A stretch of DNA of 64,000 nucleotides from an uncultured Bacteroidales bacterium (lineage in GTDB: Bacteria; Bacteroidota; Bacteroidia; Bacteroidales; UBA932). The stretch covers positions 26,029 to 90,028 of the forward strand of contig ONIQ01000013.1 in the NCBI GenBank assembly GCA_900317925.1, given 5' to 3'. A model generated the notes under the pieces. It saw only the letters and a program-made list of their open reading frames with translations, made no database searches and was not told the origin of the DNA. The translations under genes were made by a program, and so were the position numbers. This document shows, one piece after another, positions 40,977-49,399 of the stretch (its first letter is position 1; every line of letters begins with the position of its first letter).

Positions 40977-43365
40977 TTTCTTCCCAGCTGCTGATGCCGA
41001 TGGTGGAAAGGTAGGGGGCGAAGACCGTATTCTCAGAAGCGGTCCCGCCGGCCTGCCAGACATCCCACACCGGTTTAGGGGTGGACGGATTCTTCCCGTC
41101 ATTGCGGCGCAAGCCGATATGCAGGCCGTCTTCGGCCGGATTGTCCCACCAGTTGTGCCACTGGATGGCGTCGATCCCCTGGAGCCGGAAGACTTTCTTC
41201 AGGGCCCAGGCGGCGCCGGCGGCCTGTTTGGCCAGGTCGGTGTCGGAATAGGAAGGCGAGTTGGTGCCGTTCTCCGAAAGGAAAAGCAGGCGCTTGGTGG
41301 TGCCCCTGTACAGGTTGGCCGGCGTGCGGATCCAGTCGTCGATCACCTCCAGGTTCTTGAAGGTAACGTATTTGGAGTCGCGCGAGTAGGTGGCCTGGGT
41401 GTCGTTTTTCCAGAATTCCGGCAGGGTGAGGTTCTGCGGATAGGGATGATGGGCGATGCCCCACCAGAAGTCTCCCTCGGCAGCCGAATAGTCCTTCAGG
41501 TCTTCCAGCAGGCTCTTGGGAGCATATTGCCCTTCCGCCTTGGTCCAGCAATGGGTGAGGGAGATCAGGACGGCGGCGTTGCTGTCGTACTGGCGGGCGA
41601 TGTTGCTGCACAGGCGCATGGACTTGACATAGGCATCCATGTAGCAGAGTTCCGGCTGCTCGCCCATATTCGTCCACTCCTTGCCGAAATCGACCTCGTT
41701 GTGCAGGATCCAGTGGTGGATGCGGCCCGGACTGGCCTGGCTGTAGCGCTTGGCCAGATAGTTCAGGGAAGCCGCGTAGAGGTTCACCGCCGCAGCGGTG
41801 GTCATATTGGGCATGCTGTAGTGGCCGCCGGTGCACTCGGGATGCTTCATCAGCGACGAGGCGGCCGTCGTACCGGCCGTGGCGACGAGCAGGATGGCTT
41901 CGGTCACGATGCCCCGCTGCTGGCACTGGCCTAGGATATCGTCCAGTTCCTTGCGGTACGAGGAACTGATGTAATAGGTCTTGCCACCGTAGGAATAGGC
42001 TTCGGAATAGTTGCCGTCGCTGGCGGTATTGATAAGCCGGTTGAGGACGATGTTCACGGTGACGCTGGTAATGCCCAGATTGTCCAGGTCGCCGGTCTGG
42101 AGGCTGTGGGCGAAGTATCCGCCCAGTCCCTTCTTGTTGCGGGGCGATACGGCGGCGGGGGAGGATGGCGCGGCGATTTCATCGGCATACCGGGCGTGCG
42201 AAGCCAAAGCCTGGCTGCTGCCGCTGGTCTGGACGACCGCCCATCGGGAGAGGGCCCGGTCGTAGGTAAAGCCGTCGCGGGTCACCTTGCGGTCGAAGGT
42301 TACGTTGAACGTCGATGAAGAAAGCGTCTGCTTGTTGGGGAAAGACTTCATCTCCGTCAGGTTGTCGTACGGCATGATTTCGGCCAGGCTGTAGTTGCCG
42401 GAGGCGGGGGCGGTACCCTGGATGGTCACCTTGTCGGACGTCACGCTCACGTGGGTGACCGAGGCGGCATAGGTGGCCTTCAGATAGGTTTTCAGGTGCT
42501 CGGCGACCACTTCTTTGTTGGCATCTTTCCCTTCTTGCTCTTCGTAGGCGGCCCGCTCGGCATCCGTGAAGGGACGGACGCGCAGGTTGCGCAGCTGGAG
42601 GGTATTTTTGTCGGTATGGCCGAAATCGAGGCGGAGATAGTGCTTGGATGCGCCCCAGCCGAATTTCTTCCGGATGGCCATCACCGGGAGGGACATGTCC
42701 TTCCAGGAGGACGCCTTGGCCATTTTTCCGTAGTGCTCGGACCGCTCCTCGCTCATCGGCGGGCAGAAGAACAGCTGCATGTCGTCGATGTCCTTGGTGG
42801 CCGTGTACTCAAATGCCACGACGGCCAGGTCGGAAGCCAGGTCGGCGTCGATCAGTTCGGTGAATACGTACGGGTCGGTGCCCGTGGTGGAAATCGAATA
42901 GGTCCCGTTTGATTCGGTAAAGGTCATCTGGTTGATGTTGCTCTGCCGCAGTTTCAGGCTCCGGTAGGTCGGGACGACATTGCCGCCGCCTTCCTGAACC
43001 AGGCTGATCTTGGCCTTCAGGGCGCCGTTCTTCTTGAAGGACAGGGTGGTGGACCGGGGTGTCGTGCCCGTATGGGCGTCCAGGGTCAGGGTGAGGCGGG
43101 TGGTACCGGATTTTCCGGATTCGGGGGACAGGCGGGCCCACGTGTCGCCAGACGATGCCGCCCAGTCGAAGTTGGCGGTCACGCTCAGGTTGATGGGGGC
43201 GTTGGTGGCAGCGGCTTTCAGCGTGGAGACGGCCTGACCGCCCTCATCGGTAATGCTGATGGTGTCTTGGCTGACGGGCTTTTCGGGTTCTTCCTTGCTG
43301 CCGCTGCAGGCGGTCATCAGGGCCACGCAAGCAAGGGTTGAGAGGATCTGGAAGCGCATTTTCAT
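40957..43365 (-). CDS. Exported lipoprotein with BACON-like and glycoside-hydrolase-like (DUF5722-type) domains
   Basis: 802 residues. The signal ends in the lipobox LMTACSGS, so it is a lipoprotein, probably on the cell surface. A BACON-like domain follows (TANFDWAASSGDTWARLSPE), then a beta-rich region, then a TIM-barrel-like domain from about residue 400. Two carboxylates sit where clan-A glycosidases have theirs: Glu557 in ILHNEVDFG (acid/base) and Glu698 in LSENGTNS (nucleophile), 141 residues apart. The domain resembles DUF5722-type proteins of Bacteroidota; substrate unknown. The start overlaps the preceding phosphoesterase stop (ATGA). A terminator overlaps its stop codon. Confidence 0.8.
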   Translation of the reverse strand: MKMRFQILSTLACVALMTACSGSKEEPEKPVSQDTISITDEGGQAVSTLKAAATNAPINLSVTANFDWAASSGDTWARLSPESGKSGTTRLTLTLDAHTGTTPRSTTLSFKKNGALKAKISLVQEGGGNVVPTYRSLKLRQSNINQMTFTESNGTYSISTTGTDPYVFTELIDADLASDLAVVAFEYTATKDIDDMQLFFCPPMSEERSEHYGKMAKASSWKDMSLPVMAIRKKFGWGASKHYLRLDFGHTDKNTLQLRNLRVRPFTDAERAAYEEQEGKDANKEVVAEHLKTYLKATYAASVTHVSVTSDKVTIQGTAPASGNYSLAEIMPYDNLTEMKSFPNKQTLSSSTFNVTFDRKVTRDGFTYDRALSRWAVVQTSGSSQALASHARYADEIAAPSSPAAVSPRNKKGLGGYFAHSLQTGDLDNLGITSVTVNIVLNRLINTASDGNYSEAYSYGGKTYYISSSYRKELDDILGQCQQRGIVTEAILLVATAGTTAASSLMKHPECTGGHYSMPNMTTAAAVNLYAASLNYLAKRYSQASPGRIHHWILHNEVDFGKEWTNMGEQPELCYMDAYVKSMRLCSNIARQYDSNAAVLISLTHCWTKAEGQYAPKSLLEDLKDYSAAEGDFWWGIAHHPYPQNLTLPEFWKNDTQATYSRDSKYVTFKNLEVIDDWIRTPANLYRGTTKRLLFLSENGTNSPSYSDTDLAKQAAGAAWALKKVFRLQGIDAIQWHNWWDNPAEDGLHIGLRRNDGKNPSTPKPVWDVWQAGGTASENTVFAPYLSTIGISSWEEIFHNVE

Positions 43366-44501
43366 TTTTCGATGCTAAAATCAAATTGGTCGTAGGGCTC
43401 GGTCCGGTTGGCCAGGTGCCGGGTGAGTTTGGAAATGCCGAAGAGGGGGGAGTAGGTGCGTACCTTGACGGTCTTTCCGTCGGGCAGGAACTCCAGGATG
43501 CGCAGCCAGCCGTCGCCGCCGTTGCCTTCCCAGCCGCCGCCCAGGGTCTGGACGTTGAACATCATCTGGAAGACCTCCTTGCCGGCATCGTTACGGTCCA
43601 CGCGCCAGCCGATGCTCTGGCGGTAATCGTCGCTGCCGTCCGGGGCCAGGCCGTGGCCATGGTGACCGCACAGGACCAGCCGCAGGTTGGGGCTCTTCCG
43701 GACGAGTTTTTCCCAGATCTGCTCTCCGGAGTTGTTGCCGGGTGTCTGGCTGATGCCGTATTTCTCCTGCTTCTGGAGGGCATTGCCGCAGCGACCGCTG
43801 CACCGCATGTACGAGTGGGTCAGGTACACGCCGTAATGGTCTTTGTACTTGTCACTTGCGAGCAGTTTTCCGGCCCATTCGAGCGCACCGTCCGAAGGGT
43901 AGAACTCCGACGTGATGACCAGGAGTTTGTGGTCCCAGCCCGGCAGGGTGAGTTCATAGGCCGAATTCTCCAGCGAGGCACGGCCTTCGCGGTTGGGATA
44001 CTCCGCCACCAGGCGTTCCTTGATGGCATCTCCCTGGCGCTCAAAGGTAAAATAGTCCGGCAGGTAGGTGTGCGGGTCTTCCGCGTGCTTGAATCCGTAG
44101 TCGTGGTTCCCTCCGCAGATGATGTAGGGGACCTTTCCGTCTATCCGGCGGATCCCGTTCGATACGGCTTCCCACATCTGCCGGCTGCTCTGGTTCAGCA
44201 TGCGGCGGTCCAGGGCGTTGTTGTCGTTCTGCTCCACCATATCGCCCGTGAAGAGGACGGCCTGGATGTTCAGAGGCCGGACATTATCGGCCACCCATGC
44301 CATGCAAAGGTCGAACAGCGGCTGGTTGAGGTCGTATTTGATGTAGCCTTGTGGGTCGCCGAAGAGGATGAGGGTGGATCCGCCCGGCTGGCTCAGCCGT
44401 TGCGGATCGGCCCGGTGCTGTGCGTGCGCCAGGCCCGCCCATCCGGCCGGGAAAAGGCACAAGGCGGCCATCGCCGCCATCAGAATGCTTCTGTATTTCA
44501 T
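43362..44501 (-). CDS. Exported calcineurin-like metallophosphoesterase
   Basis: 379 residues from MKYRSILMAAMAALCLFPAG, a signal peptide; an ATG three codons upstream (44510) overlaps the aroE stop as TAATG and is the alternative start. Metal-ligand motifs of the calcineurin fold appear in order: FGDPQGY, LFTGDMVEQNDNN, CGGNHDYGF, LTHSYMRC and LCGHHGHG. It is thus a periplasmic or secreted phosphoesterase of unknown substrate. It lies between aroE and the glycosidase-like lipoprotein, with overlapping start/stop codons on both sides if the upstream ATG is used. Confidence 0.83.
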   Translation of the reverse strand: MKYRSILMAAMAALCLFPAGWAGLAHAQHRADPQRLSQPGGSTLILFGDPQGYIKYDLNQPLFDLCMAWVADNVRPLNIQAVLFTGDMVEQNDNNALDRRMLNQSSRQMWEAVSNGIRRIDGKVPYIICGGNHDYGFKHAEDPHTYLPDYFTFERQGDAIKERLVAEYPNREGRASLENSAYELTLPGWDHKLLVITSEFYPSDGALEWAGKLLASDKYKDHYGVYLTHSYMRCSGRCGNALQKQEKYGISQTPGNNSGEQIWEKLVRKSPNLRLVLCGHHGHGLAPDGSDDYRQSIGWRVDRNDAGKEVFQMMFNVQTLGGGWEGNGGDGWLRILEFLPDGKTVKVRTYSPLFGISKLTRHLANRTEPYDQFDFSIEK

Positions 44502-44509
44502 AAAGACCA

Positions 44510-45517
44510 TTATTGTTTTGATGATAAATCGGCTCCTTGCTTGATGTCAGCACCGAAAACGGCGGCAATATCCGGTGCTTGTCCGGTCATCAAGGCGTAG
44601 CCCGTGATGGCCTGGGCCTTCAGCCACCGCTCCCCGCTGACATATTGGCATCCAACCGTTACCGGAGCAAAGGCGGGTGTCTTGTAGTTGGCTTCGAGGA
44701 TGATCTTGGCGGGGCGCCGGTAGGTGTCGCGGTCCTCGCCGGCAAAGTCCTCGACCGTGAGCCGGTCGATTTCGTCCAGTGGCATCGGAAGGGTGTAAAT
44801 GACCAGGTCACACTCTCTCACTGCGCCGCGGAAATCGCTCAAGGGAACCGGCAGGAACCCGTATTCGGGACGCTCCTGTGCCAGAGACTGCGCCTTTTCG
44901 AGCGTGCGGTTCATCAAGGCCGTGGCAAACCCCAGCTCGGCCGCCGCTACTGCCGCTGCCCGGCCGGCACCGCCGCATCCCACAATCAAGGCCTGTGGAC
45001 CGCGGGGATAAACGTTGTCTATCTGCTGGCGGACAAACTGATGGATTTTGATGGGGGCCCGGGAACCGAACTCGCGGTAGAATTCATCCGTGATGCCGGG
45101 GAAGAGGGCTTCCGCCACACTGAGGACCACGCCGGTGAAATCGGAATTATGGGCCTCCAGAACAGGCTCGGAGCCGTCGCCGTCCTTGCGAACCACCAGG
45201 TTGGTGGCGCCAATCTTGAAACAGGGTCCGTCAATGCTGCCGTGCCCCTTTCGGGCGGCTTCCAGTACCTTGGCAAAGGCTTTCTCCTTAAACGGCGCCG
45301 TTACGTTGATGGCCGTATAGCCAGCCTGTCCGCCGTCTGTCGTCTGCGCGGGAGAGTCTGTGCCCAGGAACCGTTGCCATGCGGTCTCAAAATCGGGCTC
45401 TTCGATTAAGTCGTAGGGATACTTTCCCCCGTATGCCGCCTTGAACAGGTCCGGACTCTTAGAACCGGATACGGGATTCCCAATCAGGCCAAACCTATTT
45501 ATGGAACTGTCTGCCAT
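44510..45517 (-). CDS. aroE: Shikimate dehydrogenase-family protein
   Basis: 335 residues, longer than the usual 250-290. Substrate-site motifs are GLIGNPVSGSKSPDLF (two serines), NVTAPFKEKAF (catalytic Lys) and HNSDFTGVV (Asp in place of NTD); the NADP-binding glycine loop is VGCGGAGRAAA. This is the reductive step to shikimate in chorismate synthesis. Extra length lies in insertions around residues 53-65 and 140-165. It is unusual in heading an operon of two exported proteins. A perfect -7 box ends 5 bases before the ATG. Confidence 0.85.
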   Translation of the reverse strand: MADSSINRFGLIGNPVSGSKSPDLFKAAYGGKYPYDLIEEPDFETAWQRFLGTDSPAQTTDGGQAGYTAINVTAPFKEKAFAKVLEAARKGHGSIDGPCFKIGATNLVVRKDGDGSEPVLEAHNSDFTGVVLSVAEALFPGITDEFYREFGSRAPIKIHQFVRQQIDNVYPRGPQALIVGCGGAGRAAAVAAAELGFATALMNRTLEKAQSLAQERPEYGFLPVPLSDFRGAVRECDLVIYTLPMPLDEIDRLTVEDFAGEDRDTYRRPAKIILEANYKTPAFAPVTVGCQYVSGERWLKAQAITGYALMTGQAPDIAAVFGADIKQGADLSSKQ

Positions 45518-45521
45518 GCTG

Positions 45522-45553
45522 CAAATTTAGCTTATTTCTCTAAAATACCCAAT
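45522..45553 (-). promoter_or_regulatory. aroE promoter
   Basis: Minus strand: ATTG (45550-45553), a 20-base spacer, TAAATTTG (45522-45529). Predicted start is about 1 base before the ATG at 45517, so a practically leaderless mRNA is expected. Confidence 0.65.
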
Positions 45554-45869
45554 TAATATTCCATCGCTTCCGTGACCTTCGTCCGCCAATCCCATCCCGT
45601 TCGTCTTCGCCATCCACCAAAAAGCCCCATTTGGTGGATGAACGGCCCTTCTGCCCTCGCCATCCACGAAAACGCCCCATTTGGTGGACGGCTATCATTT
45701 CCAGTTAGGGACCTTCCGGGTTGGAGGCCATTTTTCCGGACGGTCGCCCTCTGGCGCTGTCGGTAAGTCTTATGAGGGGGGCTGGAAGGCCCGACAGCAG
45801 AGGGGAAGCGGGGATTAAGCAAGTGTCAGCACGAAGCTATATGTGTCAGCAAGAGGCAACCGGGGCGGG
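45554..45869. other. Gene-free spacer between aroE promoter and methyltransferase gene
   Basis: About 315 bases without a credible gene; short open frames here have no family look. It holds the tandem hairpins at 45609-45690, a CTGTCGG/CCGACAG inverted repeat (45758-45764 and 45791-45797), and GTGTCAGCA repeated at 45823 and 45843. It is not an obvious terminator region, as no T-run follows the hairpins. Confidence 0.6.
45609..45690. repeat. Two tandem hairpin repeats, 50-base period
   Basis: Unit 1: CATCCACCAAA (45611-45621) pairs perfectly with TTTGGTGGATG (45630-45640). Unit 2 starts 50 bases later: CATCCACGAAA (45661-45671) with TTTGGTGGACG (45680-45690), carrying two mismatches. Both have a GCCCCA loop and are preceded by CGC. 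They look like a short dispersed palindromic repeat that duplicated. Confidence 0.75.
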
Positions 45870-46811
45870 TTAGCGTTGGCGCTGGCGGACGGCTTCGTAG
45901 AGGAGGATGGCGGCGGAGACGCTGACATTGAGGGAGTCCAGGCGGCCAAGCATCGGAATGAGGATGTGGGCGTCGGCAGCCTGGCGCCAGGCATCGGTAA
46001 GGCCGGTAGCCTCGGTGCCCATCACCAGGGCGGTGCCGCAGGTCATATCCACGTCGTAATAAGGGGCGGAATCCTGCAGCTGGGCCGTCAGGATGCGGAT
46101 GTTGTTCGCTTTGAGCCAGGCGATGGCTTCGGCCGAGGTGCAGGCCACGACCGGCACCGTGAAGATGGCGCCGATGCTGGCGCGGATGAGGTTGGGGTTG
46201 TAGAGGTCGGTCAGCGGGTCGCATAGGATGACGCCATCGGCACCGGCGGCATCGGCGCTGCGCAGCACCGCGCCCAGGTTCCCCGGCTTCTCCACACGCT
46301 CCATCACCATAATCAGCGGGGAGTCCTTCCCCGTAAGCAATTCATCCAGCGAGCGTTCCTTCCAACGGACCTCGGCGATGACGCCTTCCGTTCCTTCCCG
46401 GTACGCCACCTTTGCATACAATTCCTTCGACAGATGGAACACGCGTGCCGGCCGGTCTTTGCCCGCCGAAGACCGTGCCGCCCTCGGCATCGGAAGAGGG
46501 GGGACCGTGAACGAAGTGATCGGTGGGGTCGAGCGTAGCGAGACGTCTGAAGCGGGCAAAGACCGGCCGGCGGCGCTACCGGCAGCGCTATCAGCGACTG
46601 GAGTACCCAGGACACTTGCTGCAAACTCCGGACAAATCTCGGGGCAGAGGAAGAGGGTGTCGAGCTGGAAGCCGGCGGCAAGGCAGTGCTCGAGCTCCCG
46701 CCGGCCTTCCACCACAAACAGACCCTCCTCCCGGCGCAGGCGGGATTTCTCCTGCAGCGCCAGCAAGTGCTTGATCTTCGGGTTCTGGGCCGATGTAATA
46801 CGCTCAATCAT
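45870..46811 (-). CDS. SpoU/TrmH-family RNA 2'-O-methyltransferase with repeat-encoded insertion
   Basis: Transfers methyl from SAM to a ribose 2'-OH in rRNA or tRNA. 313 residues, against about 260 for relatives. The substrate-binding N-terminal domain starts ITSAQNPKIKHLLALQEKSR; the SPOUT knot shows MVMERVEKPGNLGAVLRSAD, ALVMGTEATGLTDAW and LDSLNVSVSAAILLYEA. The extra roughly 45-50 residues (about 73-122) lie between LGTPV and RVFHLSKELYAKV, a loop between domains; residues 81-122 are encoded by a palindromic element also present in the E2 gene. It follows the lipoprotein gene in the lysS operon (13-base gap). The target nucleotide is unknown. Confidence 0.9.
   Translation of the reverse strand: MIERITSAQNPKIKHLLALQEKSRLRREEGLFVVEGRRELEHCLAAGFQLDTLFLCPEICPEFAASVLGTPVADSAAGSAAGRSLPASDVSLRSTPPITSFTVPPLPMPRAARSSAGKDRPARVFHLSKELYAKVAYREGTEGVIAEVRWKERSLDELLTGKDSPLIMVMERVEKPGNLGAVLRSADAAGADGVILCDPLTDLYNPNLIRASIGAIFTVPVVACTSAEAIAWLKANNIRILTAQLQDSAPYYDVDMTCGTALVMGTEATGLTDAWRQAADAHILIPMLGRLDSLNVSVSAAILLYEAVRQRQR
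46447..46571 (-). repeat. Palindromic element inside methyltransferase gene, copy 2
   Basis: 125 bp bounded by perfect 20-base inverted repeats: 46447-46466 and 46552-46571 (core CCGGTCTTTGCCCGC). Inside are CCCTCGGC...GAGGG and GGTCGAGCGTAGCGAGAC, shared with the copy at 22.6 kb. It is read in frame, with no stop, giving a Ser/Pro/Arg-rich insert. Confidence 0.85.
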
Positions 46812-46824
46812 TCTTTGCGCCCGT

Positions 46825-47772
46825 CTATTGGTATTCGAGGACCACTTTGATTAGCTTGAACTTGCTCACCATGCCGGTCTGGCTGGTCTCATGCGACCGG
46901 GTCCGGGTATTGTAGGCCAGGTATCGTTCTCCGTTGATATAGACGAATCCCGGCGCCGCCAGCATCCACTTTTCGTCGGCTTCCACCCAGCGGTTGAGGG
47001 CGCAGGGCAATTCACGGACGAAGGGACCGTCGGCCAGATAGCAGCGGAAGAAACAGGCATCGGTGGTGCCGCCGTGGGTATTGTAATACGTGGGGAACAG
47101 CAAGTCATAGCGCTCGTCCACCTGGCAGGCCGCGGTATTGTATAGGAAATCGCCGGCCAGGATTTCCGTATCGCTGATCTGCTCTCCGTCCTTGTCGAAT
47201 TCCGCAACGGTCATCCGCCGGTTCTTAAAATGCTCCTGGGTTACCCGGGAATAGAGTTTCCAGCGGTTGCCGCGGGGAATCATCACGTTCTGGGTGTCGT
47301 GCAGGAAGTCGTATAGCATCTTCTTGTCGGTGAACGTAAGTCCGTCCTTCGACTTCCAGAGGAACATGCCGCGTTCCCAGCTCTTTTCCCCGATCCACTG
47401 GTTGCCTACCATGCGGTAAGGATATTCCTTGTCCTTTACCAGAAAGACCGACTGCTCCACCAGTTCGTCCATCAGCTTGCCCTTCAATTCATAGTGGAAA
47501 CCGTCTTTCGATTCTGCGTAGTACAGGTTCTGGAGATGCTCGTTTTCCGCAATCCCGTCCTTGGGATTGGCAATGAAATACAGCCGGTAGGTGCCGTCCG
47601 GAATCCGGATGATGTTGAACATGTTGATCAGTTCCATCCCGAAATCCGCGTTGGATACAATCTCTACGGGCGGATCAGGGAAGGCGACGCCAACCAGCGT
47701 CTTGGGCCGGCAACCCATCAGCAGCAGGGTCGCGAAGATGCACGCCAGGGCGCAGGGGAAGAATCTTTTCAT
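46825..47772 (-). CDS. Lipoprotein with GH43/GH32-like beta-propeller
   Basis: 315 residues. The signal peptide ends in the lipobox LLLMGC, with Cys21 lipidated. The mature part has repeating strand patterns typical of five-bladed propellers: IRIPDGTYRLYFIANP, YYAESKDGFHYELKG, FLWKSKDGLTFTDKK, RGNRWKLYSRV, NGERYLAYNTRTR. Such 'sample of a bill of sale' repeats occur in GH43/GH32/GH130-type and sugar-binding proteins. I cannot point to the catalytic triad, so it may be an inactive or sugar-binding relative. It lies between lysS and the methyltransferase gene with 11- and 13-base gaps, an odd place for a surface lipoprotein. Confidence 0.7.
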   Translation of the reverse strand: MKRFFPCALACIFATLLLMGCRPKTLVGVAFPDPPVEIVSNADFGMELINMFNIIRIPDGTYRLYFIANPKDGIAENEHLQNLYYAESKDGFHYELKGKLMDELVEQSVFLVKDKEYPYRMVGNQWIGEKSWERGMFLWKSKDGLTFTDKKMLYDFLHDTQNVMIPRGNRWKLYSRVTQEHFKNRRMTVAEFDKDGEQISDTEILAGDFLYNTAACQVDERYDLLFPTYYNTHGGTTDACFFRCYLADGPFVRELPCALNRWVEADEKWMLAAPGFVYINGERYLAYNTRTRSHETSQTGMVSKFKLIKVVLEYQ

Positions 47773-47783
47773 ACAGAGAAGAT

Positions 47784-49322
47784 TTATTCTTCGTCTTCTT
47801 TCTTGGTCACCTTTTCGGGCCGCATCTGCGGGAAGAAGAGGACGTCCTGGATGGTCGTCTGGCCTGTCATGAACATGGTCAGGCGGTCGATACCCATGCC
47901 CAGGCCCGAGGTCGGAGGCATTCCGTATTCCAGGGCGCGGACAAAGTCGTAGTCGATGAACATGGCCTCGTCGTCGCCGCCGGCCTTCAGTTTGGCCTGC
48001 TCCTCAAAGCGCTCCAGCTGGTCGATGGGGTCGTTCAACTCGGAATAGGCGTTGGCCAGTTCCTTGCCGCAGACAAAGAGCTCGAAACGCTCGGTCAGGG
48101 TAGGGTCGGTACGATGCCGCTTGGTCAGCGGGGACATCTCTACCGGATAATCGATCACAAAGGTGGGCTGGACGAAATGCTTCTCGCAGTACTCGCCGAA
48201 AATGGCGTCGATGAGTTTACCCACCCCCATCGAAGGGGCATATTCCACGTGCAGTTTGTCGCAGGTGGCACGCAGCTGGGCTACGTCCATCCCCTTGACA
48301 TCCACGCCGGCATATTCCTTGATGGCATCCAGGATGCCGATCCGGCGGTAGGGAGCCTTGAAATCCACGTCGTTCCCGGCGATGTTCACCACGGTGGAGC
48401 CGTTCACGGCCAAGGCGACCTTCTCCAGCATCTTCTCCACGAATTCCATCATCCACAGGTAGTCCTTGTAGGCGACATAAATCTCCATGCAGGTGAATTC
48501 GGGATTATGGGTCTTGTCCATGCCTTCGTTGCGGAAATCCTTTGCGAACTCGTACACGCCGTCGTAGCCGCCCACGATGAGCCGTTTCAGGTAGAGCTCA
48601 TTGGCGATACGCATGTACAGCGGGATGTCCAACGCATTGTGATGGGTGATGAAGGGACGGGCCGTCGCACCGCCCGGAATGGCCTGCAGGATAGGCGTTT
48701 CCACCTCCAGGCAGCCGGCAGCGTTGAAGTACTCGCGCATGGTGGCGATGATCTTCGCCCGTTTGACGAACACCTCTTTCACCTGCGGGTTCACGATCAG
48801 GTCCACATACCGCTGGCGGTAACGCAGTTCCGGATCGGCAAAGCCGTCATGGACGGTTCCGTCCGCATCGGTCTTCACGATGGGCAGCACGCGCAGCGAT
48901 TTGCTCAGCAGCACCAGCTCGCGGGCGTGAATGCTCAGCTGCCCGGTCTGGGTGATGAAGGCAAAGCCTTTGATGCCGATGATGTCACCGATGTCCAACA
49001 ACTTCTTGAACACGGTGTTGTACAGGGTCTTATCCTCACCGGGGCAGATATCGTCCCGTTTTACATATACCTGGATGCGGCCGGTGGCATCCTGGAGCTC
49101 CATAAAGGAAGCGGCTCCCATGATGCGCCGCGACATGATGCGGCCCGCGATGCAGACGTCCTGCAGGTTCCCTTTTTCGGGATCGTATTTGTCGGCGATT
49201 CCCCGGGCGGTTTCGTTAACCGGATACAAGGCTGCCGGATACGGATCAATACCCAATTCCTTGATTTTCGCCAGGGATTCCCGGCGCAAGATTTCCTGCT
49301 CGCTGCGTTCGATGTTTGCCAT
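47784..49322 (-). CDS. lysS: Lysyl-tRNA synthetase, class II
   Basis: 512 residues. The N-terminal OB fold binds the anticodon ([21 protein letters not shown]). Class II motifs: motif 1 around [27 protein letters not shown] (seen in part), motif 2 [15 protein letters not shown] and motif 3 [11 protein letters not shown]. It charges tRNA-Lys. It is the first gene of an operon with the propeller lipoprotein and methyltransferase, divergent from recJ. Confidence 0.97.
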   Translation of the reverse strand: MANIERSEQEILRRESLAKIKELGIDPYPAALYPVNETARGIADKYDPEKGNLQDVCIAGRIMSRRIMGAASFMELQDATGRIQVYVKRDDICPGEDKTLYNTVFKKLLDIGDIIGIKGFAFITQTGQLSIHARELVLLSKSLRVLPIVKTDADGTVHDGFADPELRYRQRYVDLIVNPQVKEVFVKRAKIIATMREYFNAAGCLEVETPILQAIPGGATARPFITHHNALDIPLYMRIANELYLKRLIVGGYDGVYEFAKDFRNEGMDKTHNPEFTCMEIYVAYKDYLWMMEFVEKMLEKVALAVNGSTVVNIAGNDVDFKAPYRRIGILDAIKEYAGVDVKGMDVAQLRATCDKLHVEYAPSMGVGKLIDAIFGEYCEKHFVQPTFVIDYPVEMSPLTKRHRTDPTLTERFELFVCGKELANAYSELNDPIDQLERFEEQAKLKAGGDDEAMFIDYDFVRALEYGMPPTSGLGMGIDRLTMFMTGQTTIQDVLFFPQMRPEKVTKKEDEE

Positions 49323-49348
49323 AAAATTCTTCTATACTGGTTTACAAT

Positions 49349-49380
49349 TTTGCAAAGGTACAAAAAAATTGCTATTTTTG
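49349..49380 (+). promoter_or_regulatory. recJ promoter
   Basis: TTTG (49349-49352), a 20-base spacer, TATTTTTG (49373-49380). The predicted leader is about 16 bases to the ATG at 49400. The lysS -7 box lies inside its spacer. Confidence 0.65.
49353..49360 (-). promoter_or_regulatory. -7 box of lysS
   Basis: TACCTTTG on the minus strand, directly abutting the recJ -33 element. Expected leader about 27 bases. No good -33 TTG is visible at the right distance. Confidence 0.5.
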
Positions 49381-49399
49381 TCTGATTAATAACTGCCGT

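Noticed and set aside
45609-45690. CRISPR array
   Set aside because: Only two imperfect units, each a self-hairpin, no spacer structure and no cas genes nearby.
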